The position numbers were made by a program, and so were the translations under genes. DNA of 64,000 nucleotides. It comes from Microglena sp. YARC (taxonomy: Eukaryota > Chlorophyta > Chlorophyceae > Chlamydomonadales > Chlamydomonadaceae). The notes beneath the pieces were generated by a model that worked only from the letters and a program-made list of their open reading frames with translations, made no database searches and was not told the DNA's origin. The stretch is from positions 33,184,218-33,248,217 of the forward strand of contig CM039464.1 in assembly GCA_022414725.1 (NCBI GenBank). The letters are read 5' to 3'. Numbering within the stretch: the first letter of the stretch is position 1; every line of letters begins with the position of its first letter. Positions 55,223 to 64,000 of the stretch are shown piece after piece.

Positions 55223-55483
55223 ATGCCTTGCAAAAAAAATTACATCACTGTTGATTGGTGCATAGAGCGTTACAAAAGGAAAAATAATAGAATTTGCAGG
55301 AAATGCCAACAGTACATGAGTAGAAAAACATTCAAAAAACCCAATGTTACTGTAGACAGAGAGGACAACACCCTGAATGCATATCAAATCGAATTGCCAT
55401 CTGTGTTGTTGAACTGCAACAGAGCGAAGCAAAAAAGACTGATTGATCCTCCCCCTTCCATAAGCTATTCATATAATATATAA
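55223..55483 (+). CDS. Zinc-binding, HNH-like C-terminal module
   Basis: 86 codons. CKKNYITVDWCIERY, CRKCQQYMSRKTF, VTVDREDNTLNAYQIELPSV and LLNCNRAKQKR give two Cys pairs and a VDRxxN...L.CNxAK pattern seen in small HNH-like zinc modules, but Ala stands where the metal-binding His is usual. It continues the helicase direction and probably is its C-terminal domain, separated by lesions. The nuclease function is unproven. Confidence 0.5.
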   Translation: MPCKKNYITVDWCIERYKRKNNRICRKCQQYMSRKTFKKPNVTVDREDNTLNAYQIELPSVLLNCNRAKQKRLIDPPPSISYSYNI

Positions 55484-56627
55484 TGAATCTTGAATCCATT
55501 TTGAAAGCTAATCCAAATCTAAAATTGCCTGTCCAAGGCAAAGCTATTTTACTAGATTAAAAGACGACGGGATTACCAAAACGAGATATTGAAGATTATC
55601 TTTCAATCCACGCAGAGCTAACACAAATTTACCAAAGACCACAAAACACTAAATTCAAATTCTAAAAGATCACTGCAAACCCAGATCATTCCAGATTGAT
55701 GTGGCATATTATGCCATTGTCGATGCAAGAGGATCAGAAATAACAAACTATCAATCTAATTCTGAGTGTGTATTGATATCATTTAACTCGCAAAGCTTAT
55801 TGCTACCGCTGAAAGCGGCAAAGATGATGACGTCTTAGATGCCTATCAGGAATTTATAGCGGATGTAGACGAAGATATCAGTACAGTGTATCAGGGAGTA
55901 TAATTTTTGCATCTTCGAATATTTGAATCTTTCATATACAGAACTAAATATAAAGGTATATACGGACGTTGCAAAGAAGACACACATTACTCCGATGGGG
56001 AAACAAGCTGGGAATCGTTGACAGATTTACTAGGACACTGAAGGGTCTGATAAAGAAATACTGCACTAGAGCAACAAGACTAAAAAATGGGTAGACGTCA
56101 CGCACTTGGTGAAATTGTTGAGAGCTGTATAACGGCTCCCCTCAATTCTGCGGTTGAAAGATGCTTCGCCCCAACGAGGTGTATTGAAGATCTCGATTAT
56201 TCTCCAATAAGCTTTTATAAAGCTCAATTCAAAAAAAATCAAAAAGATGAACGACAAAGTGACAACTGAAAGTAGGAGACAGAGTGCCGCGTGTAATGTT
56301 ACAGAAGAAGACCTTTGAAAAGGAGAAGGCTCAGATTTTCTACAGAGATTTTACACCATTGAAGAACACATAGCATACAGATTCAAGCTGAGAGGAGTCA
56401 AACGTCTGTATAGACCAAGCGAATTGAACGTTGTTACTAAACGTGAAAGATAGACTGGAGCCAGAAAAAGAATGACAATCAAATCAGAAGGAGGCAACGG
56501 TCAAAGAGGGTATTTAATTCCTATGACGAGATTGTTACTGCTTTGATAAGAAAGGATACGAAACAAAAGCCAAAAGAAAGTGCGTGAGCCAACGTTGCCG
56601 AGGACAGGATCCTCATTCATCCTCCTG
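55484..56627 (+). other. Right end of the virus-like element, degraded coding sequence
   Basis: An ATG at 55484 opens MNLESILKANPNLKLPVQGK and stops at 55559; shifted frames continue TTGLPKRDIEDYLSIHAEL. A 60-codon frame (56087-56269) reads RRHALGEIVESCITAPLNSA. Later fragments include YRFKLRGVKRLYRP. Protein-like segments change frame often, and none is recognisable. An integrase could be hidden here, but I see no D-D-E or tyrosine-recombinase signature. Confidence 0.4.
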
Positions 56628-57169
56628 CGAGTAGCGGGACGAAAGTAACGCGGCAGACAGTCGCCTCCTATCGAAGTAGAAAAGTGTAACAAATGTGTAA
56701 CGAAGTTGTCGCGTTGCCTTCATCTCATCCGAAAGCGTGTGTCATCACCACGTGACGGAGCGTGGACGCTAACTCCGCTCTTAGACTTCTCTCAGCCGCA
56801 TGGCTGGTGCAGACTCTGCTCCAGATTGTTGGTGGTAGCTCCGCGAACCGGTCCGAACGAACGTGAGTCATTATTTGATAGATGCTGTCGCTCCATCTAG
56901 CCTAGAAGGCTAATCCATTATATTTCTTATCCATGTCGTGTGAACCTCCCGAATCTTAAGGCGAATCTGTTGGGTGCAAATCACCGTACTGCAACCCGCC
57001 TCGGTACAATGCGCCCAACGGTATGCACGGGGAAATCTATCGACATCCCCCGAATATAATTCGTACGGCGGAGGGTGACTATCGGGGAAAGATCCTACTG
57101 TTTTTTTTGGGGTAAAATGAAGTTATCGGGGGAAAAGGACCCGGCACCCGCCATGATCACTTAGTAAGT
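56628..57169. repeat. Right terminal inverted repeat (~542 bp)
   Basis: Reverse complement of the left TIR. It ends gacccggcacccgccatgat followed by cacttagtaagt, then TSD GGTGGC. Many single-base indels relative to the left copy. Confidence 0.9.
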
Positions 57170-58000
57170 GGTGGCCGAAGAGACAGGTTTATGCACAAAT
57201 TCAATGGGGGACATGGGTGGTAATGGCTGGAGCATCTAGGTCAACACAAAGCAAGGAAGGAACCTCACCCACAACAGCATCAAACTGATTAAACCCCGAG
57301 AGGGGAAAACAGGGATCTGCCAAAGGTCCCTAGGCCCAAATGGTAGGCATGGCAAGGTGTCAGAAGTGAAAGAGATTACGCAGGCAAGGTCTCTAGCAGT
57401 GCACTAAACGCTCAATGAAGATTCCAGGACAATCCAGGCACATATGAGCTGCAACAAGTGTTAAGGTGGATAGGGCATTCTAGCCACCTACACTATAATA
57501 CAATGGTCCCCTATAGCCTGTTGCTGCCTGAATCCACCATCCCAAACTTGAAGCATGGTCAATTCGACACAAACTGGGAAGGTTGAAAAATAGGGCTTGA
57601 GAGTCCAGCTGATACCACGCGACCTCGTCCCCAGAAATCAATGTGCACCAATAAACGATCAGGGCTAAGCACAGCAAGCAACATCACACACTGTATCGGG
57701 AGCTAGCAGACAGCAAGCGGTAAGCCGCGTCAATCTGATCAAGGAACATCTCACATACAACGAGTAGCCTGCCGAGCTGGCTTGACGCAGGGCGTCAAAC
57801 TCCACCCTAAGACACAGGGCTCCGCTCAGCAGCAGGAGCTCCACGGCCTCCACCTCACTCGCCCTGGCGTTGGCCGGCGGGGCAAGCGAACGGGCGAACG
57901 CACGATGCCGTGATACTTTGGTCCAACAGGTGTCGACGAGGTGAGTGTGTGCTCTTGCCAGTGGGCCTGCAGAGGAGAGCTCGCACTCGTCCACCGACAC
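57170..58000 (-). mobile_element. Ty1/Copia element, 5' part (degraded), into the gap
   Basis: Read on the minus strand, the last codons before the break give IEFVHK and, one base out of frame, LFGH, the lead-in to the GHPGF of the integrase zinc region on the other side. Further upstream only frame-broken fragments are visible (for example WWIQAATGYRGPLYY near 57500, possibly the worn protease region). A frame at 57670-58000 runs into the Ns. No LTR is visible. Confidence 0.6.
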
Positions 58001-59000
58001 NNNNNNNNNNNNNNNNNNNNNNNNNNNNNNNNNNNNNNNNNNNNNNNNNNNNNNNNNNNNNNNNNNNNNNNNNNNNNNNNNNNNNNNNNNNNNNNNNNNN
58101 NNNNNNNNNNNNNNNNNNNNNNNNNNNNNNNNNNNNNNNNNNNNNNNNNNNNNNNNNNNNNNNNNNNNNNNNNNNNNNNNNNNNNNNNNNNNNNNNNNNN
58201 NNNNNNNNNNNNNNNNNNNNNNNNNNNNNNNNNNNNNNNNNNNNNNNNNNNNNNNNNNNNNNNNNNNNNNNNNNNNNNNNNNNNNNNNNNNNNNNNNNNN
58301 NNNNNNNNNNNNNNNNNNNNNNNNNNNNNNNNNNNNNNNNNNNNNNNNNNNNNNNNNNNNNNNNNNNNNNNNNNNNNNNNNNNNNNNNNNNNNNNNNNNN
58401 NNNNNNNNNNNNNNNNNNNNNNNNNNNNNNNNNNNNNNNNNNNNNNNNNNNNNNNNNNNNNNNNNNNNNNNNNNNNNNNNNNNNNNNNNNNNNNNNNNNN
58501 NNNNNNNNNNNNNNNNNNNNNNNNNNNNNNNNNNNNNNNNNNNNNNNNNNNNNNNNNNNNNNNNNNNNNNNNNNNNNNNNNNNNNNNNNNNNNNNNNNNN
58601 NNNNNNNNNNNNNNNNNNNNNNNNNNNNNNNNNNNNNNNNNNNNNNNNNNNNNNNNNNNNNNNNNNNNNNNNNNNNNNNNNNNNNNNNNNNNNNNNNNNN
58701 NNNNNNNNNNNNNNNNNNNNNNNNNNNNNNNNNNNNNNNNNNNNNNNNNNNNNNNNNNNNNNNNNNNNNNNNNNNNNNNNNNNNNNNNNNNNNNNNNNNN
58801 NNNNNNNNNNNNNNNNNNNNNNNNNNNNNNNNNNNNNNNNNNNNNNNNNNNNNNNNNNNNNNNNNNNNNNNNNNNNNNNNNNNNNNNNNNNNNNNNNNNN
58901 NNNNNNNNNNNNNNNNNNNNNNNNNNNNNNNNNNNNNNNNNNNNNNNNNNNNNNNNNNNNNNNNNNNNNNNNNNNNNNNNNNNNNNNNNNNNNNNNNNNN
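58001..59000. other. Assembly gap (1,000 N)
   Basis: Exactly 1,000 unknown bases, which looks like a nominal gap size. Frames that cross it are meaningless. It separates the Copia 5' part from the satellite. Confidence 0.99.
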
Positions 59001-62000
59001 TGACGAATGGGCTGCATTTGTAGGGGGGGTAGGGCAGGGGGGGCCAGTGTTGTGAGGTGACGATTGGTGCATTTGTAGGGTGGGTAGGGGGGGCCTAGGT
59101 GTGTGGGACGCAATGGGTGCATTTTTAGGGGTGGGATAGGGGGGCCTAGTTGTGTGTGGTGACGATGGGTGCATTTGTAGGGTGGGTAAGGGGTGGCCTA
59201 GGTGTGTGGGTGAACATGGGTGCATTTGTAGCGTGGGTAGGGGGGCCTAGTTGTGCGGTGACGACTGGGTGCATTTGTAGGGTGGGGTAGGGGGGGCCTA
59301 GGTGTGCTGTCGGTGACGATGGTGCATTTTGTAGAGATCTGGGGTAGGGGGGGGCCTAGTGTGTGGTCCGTGACGATTGGGTGCATTGTAGGTGGGGGTT
59401 AGGGGGGCCCTAGGTGTGTGGGTGACGATGGGTGCATTTGTAGGGTGGGTAGGGGGGCCTAGGTGTGTGGGGTGACGATGGGTGCATTTGTAGGGTCGGT
59501 AGGGGGGCCAGTGTGTGGGGTGACGATGGGTGCATTTGTTAGGGTGGGGGTAGGGGCCTAGGTGTGTGGGTGACGAATGTGCATATGTTGGGGTGTAGGG
59601 GGGGGGCTAGGCGTGTGTGGGTGCACGATGGGTGCATTTGATAGGGTGGGGTAGGGGGCCTAGGTGTGTGGGTTGGACGATGCGGGTGCATTTGAGGGTT
59701 GGGTATGGTGAGGGCCTACGGTGTTTGTGGGTGACGATGGTGCATTTGTAGGGTGGGTAGGGGGGCCTAGGTGTTGTGGCAAGGGTGAATGGTTGCATTT
59801 GTTAAGGCGTGGGGTAGGGGGGCCTAGGTGTGGTGGGTTGACGTCATGGTGTGCATTTTGTAGGGTGGTAGGGGCCTAGGTTGTGGGTGACGATGGCGTG
59901 CATTTGTAGGGTGGGTACGGGGGCCTAGGTGTCTGTGGTGACGATGGGGCATTTGTAGGTGGGGCTAGGGGGGCCTAGGTGTCTGTGCCAGTGACGATGG
60001 GTGCATTTGGTAGGTGTGGGGAAATAGGGGGGCCTAAGTGGTGTGGGTGACGATGGTGGCATTGCTAGGGTGGGTAGGGGGGCCTAGTGTGTGTGGTGAC
60101 GATGGGTGCATTGTAGGTGGGGTAGGGGCCCTAGTGTGTGTGGACGATGGTGCTTTGTTAGCGGTGGGGTAGGGGGGGCCTAGGTGTGTGGTTGACGATG
60201 GGTGCATTGTAGGTGGGGTAGGGGGGCCTAGCGTGTGTGGCTGACGATGGGTGCATTTGTAGGGTGGTGGTAGGGGGCCTAGGTGTCGGGTGACGATGGG
60301 TGCATATTGTGGGTGGGGTAGGGGGGCCTAGGTGTGTGGTGACGATGGGTGATTTGTAGGTGGAGGTAGGGGGGCCTAGCGTGTTGTGTGGTGGACGTGG
60401 GTGGCATTTGTAGGGGGTGGTAGCGGGGGGCCTAGGTGTGTGGGTTGACCGATGGGTGCATTTGTTAAGGGTGGGGTAGGGGCCTAGGTGTGTGTGGTGA
60501 CGATGGCGTGCATTTGTAGGGTGGGTAGGGGGGGCCATAGGTGTGTGGCGTTGACGATGGGTGCACCATTTGTAGGGTGGGGTTAGGGGGGCCTAGGTGT
60601 GTGGAGTGACGGATGGTGTGCATTTGTTAGGCCTGGGTAGGGGGGGCCTAGGTGTCGTGCAGGTGACATGGTTGCATTTGTAGGAAGTGGGGTGGGGGGC
60701 CTAGTGTGTGGGTGACGATGGGTGGCATTTGTTAGGGTGGAGGGTAGGGCGGGGGCCTATGGTTTGTTGAGGTGACGATGGGTGCATTTGTAGGGTGGGG
60801 TAGGGGGGGCCTAGGTGTGTGGGTGACGATGGGTGCATTTGTAGGGTGGGGTAGGGGGGGCCTAGGTGTGTGGGTGACGATGGGTGCATTTGTAGGGTGG
60901 GGTAGGGGGGGCCTAGGTGTGCGGGTGCGATGGTGCATATGGTTGGGTGGCGGTAGGGGCCTAGGGTGTGTGGGGACGATGGGTGCATTTGTAGGGTGGG
61001 TAAAGGGGGGCCTAGGTGTTGAGTGACGCATGGTGCATTTGTAGGGTGGGGACGAGGGGCCTAGGTGTTGTGGGCGTGACGATTGGGTGCATTTGTTTAG
61101 GGTGGGGGTAGGGGGGGCCTAGGTGTGTGGATGGACGATGGGTTGCATTTGTAGGGTGGGGTAGGGGGGCCATAGGTGTGGGCTGACGATGGGCGTGGCA
61201 TTTTGTAGGGTGGGTAGGGGGGCCTAGGTGCTTTTCTTTACCATCCGTAGTGGTGACGATGGGTGCATTTGTAGGGTGGGGTAGGGGGGCTAGGTGTCGG
61301 TGCGGTGACTGATGGGTGCATTTTTTAGGCGGTGGGTAGTGGGAGGCGGGCCTAGCGTGATGTGGGTGACGATGGTGCATTTGTAGGTGGGGTAGGGGCC
61401 TAGGTGTGTGGGTGACGATGGTGCATTTTTAGGGTGGGGCTAGGGGGCCTTAGGTGTTGTGGCTGCCGGTGACATGGGATGCATTTGTAGGATGGGTAGG
61501 GGGCCTTAGGCGTTCTTGTGTGGGTGACGATGGGTTTGCATTTGTAGGGTGGGGTAGGGGGGCTAGTGTGTGTGCCGCGGGTGACGATGGGTGCATTTGT
61601 AGGGTGGCGTATGGGGGCCTAGTGTTGGGTGACCGAATGGGTGCATTTTGTGTGGTGGGGTAGGGGGGGCCTAGGTGTTGGGTTGACGACTGGGGTTGCA
61701 TTTGAGGGTGGCGGTAGGGGGCCTAGAGTGTGCGGGTTGACGATGGGTGCATATGTTGGGTGGGTTAGGGGTCGGCCTAGTTGTGAGTGGACGTATGGTG
61801 TGCATTTGTTAGGGTTGAGTAGGCCGGGGGCCTAGGTGTGGGTGACGAATGGGTTGCAATTGTAGGGTGGGGTAGGGGGAGCCCTAGGTGTGTGAGGTGA
61901 CGATGGCGCTTGCATGTAGGGGGTAGGGGGCCTGGGTCGGCGAATAGTGTGTGAACGATGGGTGGCATTTGTAGGGTGGGGTAGGGGCGGGCCTAAGGTG

Positions 62001-64000
62001 TCTCGTGTGGAACGGTGACGATTCCCTGGGCATGCATTTGTAGGTGGTGTAGGGGGGCCTAGTCTGTAATTTTGTGTGGGTGACGATGTGCATTTGTAGG
62101 GTGGCGTAGGGGGGCCTAGGTGTGTGGAATTGTGACGATGGGTGCATGTTGTAGGGTGTGGGTAGGGGGGAGGTGTGTGAGCGTGACGAGTCTATGTGCG
62201 AAGGTGACGTGGCTGCATAGTTGCTAGGGTGGGGGGTAGGGCGGGCCTAGGTGTGTGGGTGACGATGGGTGGCATTTGTAGGGTGGGGTAGGGGGCCTAG
62301 GTGTGCGGGGGACGAATTGGATGCATTTGGGTTGGGTAGGGGCCTAGGTGTTGTGGTGACGATGGAGTGTGCCATTTTGATAAGGGTGGTGGTAGGGGGG
62401 CCTAGGTGTGTGACACGTGACGATGGGTGCATTTGTAGGTGGGTAGGGGGCCTAGGTGTGATGGGTGACGATGGGTGCATTTGTAGGGTGGGGTAGGGGG
62501 GGGCCTAGGGTGTGGGGTGACGCATGGGTGCATTTGTAGGGTGGGGGTAGGGGGGGCCTAGGTCTGTGGGTGACGATGGTGCATTGATGGGTGCGTAGGG
62601 GGGGCTAGGTGTGGGTGACGATGGCGTGCATTTTGTAGGGTGGGAGGGGGGGCCGGAGGTGTGTGGGTGACATTGCATTTGTAGCGGTGGGGTGGGCCTA
62701 GGGTTGCCGGACGAAATGGTATTTTTAGGGTGGTTAGGGGGGCCTGTTGTGTGCGGTGACGAATGGGTGCATTTGTAAAGGGTGGCGTAGGGGCCTAGGG
62801 TGGTGTGGCGTGACGATGGGTGCATTTGTAGGGTGGGGTAGGGGCCTAGGTGTGTGGGTGCATGGGATGCATTTGTGTGATAGGGTTGGGGTAGGGGGCC
62901 TAGTGATGTGCGCATGACGATGGGTGCACCTTTTGTAGGGTGGGTAGGGGGGGGCCTAGGTGGTGGAGGGTGACGATGGGTGCATTTGTAGGTGGGGTAG
63001 GGGGGGCCTAGGTGTCGTGTTCGGTGTGACGATGGGTGCATTTGTAGGGGGTCAGTAAGGGCCTAGGTGTTGCCGGGTGAACCGATGGGACGCATTGTTA
63101 GCGGATGGGGTCCGGTTGATTGCGTGATGTTGCCACAGGTGACGATGGCGTGCATTTGTTGTGGGTTGTGGTGCACGATGGGTAGGGGGGCCTCCAGGTG
63201 TGTTAGGGTGGGATGGCTGCATTTGCATAGGGTGGGGTAAGGGGGGCCTAGTGTGTGTGTGTTACGATGTAGAAGTGGGGGCCCATATGTTGGGGATGTA
63301 GGGGCCTAGGTGGTGCATATGTTGTAGGTGGGTAGGGGGCCTAGGTGTGTGTGGTGCCTATGGTGTGCATTTGTCCGATGGGAGGGGGGCCTAGGTGTGT
63401 GGTACGATGGGTGCATTGTAGGTGGGTTAGGTGTGTGAGGTGGACTGGGGCATCTGGTAGGGGTGGGTACGCCGGGAGGGCCTAGTGTGTGGTGGTGACG
63501 ATGGGTGCATTTGTAGGTGGGGTAGGGGGGGCCTAGGTGTGTGGGTGACGATGGGTGCATTTGTAGGGTGGGGTAGGGGGGGCCTAGGTGTGTGGGTGAC
63601 GATGGGTGCATTTGTAGGTGGGGTAGGGGGGCTCTAGGGTGTGTGGGTGACGATGGAGTGCATTTGTAGGGTGGCGTAGGGGGCCTAGGTGTGTGGGTGA
63701 CGATGGAGTGCATTTGTAGGGTGGGGTAGGGGGGCGCCTAGGGCCTAGGTGTGTGGTGACGATGGTGCATTTGTAGGGTGGCGGTAGGGGGGCCTAGGGT
63801 GTGTGGGTGACGATGGGTGCATTTGTAGGGTGGGGTAGGGGGGGCCTAGGTGTGTGGTGACGAATGGGTGCATTTGTAGGTGGGGTAGGGGGGGCCTAGG
63901 TGTGGCGGAGTGACCCGATGGGTGCATTTGCTAGGGTTGGGAGTAGGGGGGGCCTAGTGTGTGTGTGGTTGGTGACGATGGGTGCATTTGTAGGGTGGGT
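59001..64000. repeat. 51-bp G-rich satellite array
   Basis: About 98 units fill the rest of the window. The clean unit, seen three times in tandem at 60775-60925 and again near 63535-63600, is gtgacgatgggtgcatttgt then agggtggggtaggggggg, cctaggtgtgtgg. Almost every other unit carries one or more single-base indels, mostly in the G-runs or as inserted C or T. The strand as given is G-rich with several runs of three or more G per unit. 51 is divisible by three, so antisense frames give false Pro/His-rich proteins. Confidence 0.97.

Larger units (their letters stand above)
30289..57169. mobile_element. Polinton-like / PLV-type virus-like DNA transposon
   Basis: Long TIRs beginning actactaatgtgatcatgg (left) and acttactaagtgatcatgg (right, reverse complement) and a 6-bp TSD, GGTGGC, at 30283-30288 and 57170-57175. 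Six-base target duplications are typical of Polintons. Subtracting the two LINE insertions leaves about 14.06 kb. Left-arm genes run on the minus strand, right-arm genes on the plus strand, diverging from 38475-38497. It carries a capsid, ATPase, fibre, polymerase and helicase set. I did not find a convincing rve or tyrosine integrase, which may be lost, outside recognition, or hidden in the broken 55.5-56.6 kb region. Confidence 0.9.

Noticed and set aside
55484..56627. Hidden integrase gene
   Set aside because: I looked for D-D-E, HHCC and tyrosine-recombinase motifs in all frames and saw none convincing, though lesions could hide one.
57665..59225. Long ORFs crossing the N block
   Set aside because: They consist mainly of unknown residues and satellite translation.
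59198..63927. Many Pro/His/Thr-rich minus-strand ORFs
   Set aside because: Translations of the 51-bp satellite, which has a length divisible by three; not genes.

Overview
This is eukaryotic DNA made almost entirely of transposable elements nested inside one another. I see no host gene I would stand behind, no rRNA, no tRNA and no CRISPR array. Reading frames carry frameshifts and nonsense codons, coding blocks switch strand, and a 1,000-base assembly gap (58001-59000) is followed by a 51-bp satellite running to the window end. The host cannot be named. A virus-like DNA transposon, a chromodomain Ty3 element and a very long dual-endonuclease LINE together suggest a protist or alga, but that is weak inference.

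Layout. 1-2906 is gene-poor, with a near-perfect hairpin, microsatellites and short direct repeats. 2920-15090 is a full-length 12.2-kb non-LTR retrotransposon (LINE copy 1, minus strand) with a 13-bp target-site duplication (TSD). It carries gag-like ORFs, a Josephin-type deubiquitinase domain, an APE endonuclease, a reverse transcriptase (RT), a long unassigned region, an RNase H, a zinc finger and a C-terminal PD-(D/E)XK-like nuclease. 15451-21729 is a complete Ty3/Gypsy chromovirus with 295-bp LTRs (minus strand). 22363-25891 is a 5'-truncated L1-like LINE (plus strand) that appears to split an older Q-rich reading frame. 26350-30288 is the 3' part of a Ty1/Copia element (minus strand); its 5' part resumes at 57170.

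The Copia element was split by a Polinton/Maverick or Polinton-like-virus element at 30289-57169. The evidence is ~540-bp terminal inverted repeats (TIRs) and a 6-bp TSD, GGTGGC. Without later insertions this element is about 14 kb. Its left arm (minus strand) encodes a small pVI-like hydrophobic protein, a minor-capsid candidate, an A32-like packaging ATPase, two jelly-roll capsid candidates in tandem and small proteins. Its right arm (plus strand) encodes an S74-chaperone fibre, a DNA-polymerase-like protein and a superfamily 1 (SF1) helicase. Two LINEs later landed inside it: a 1.1-kb fragment in the ATPase gene (TSD AAATG) and an 11.7-kb second copy of the Josephin LINE in the polymerase gene (TSD GCAAAGGTA).

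Order of events: the Copia element was hit by the virus-like element, which was then hit by the two LINEs. Comparing the two large LINE copies shows which frame breaks are copy-specific. The points most worth following are the Josephin plus dual-endonuclease LINE and the two-capsid-paralogue, polymerase plus SF1-helicase virus-like transposon.
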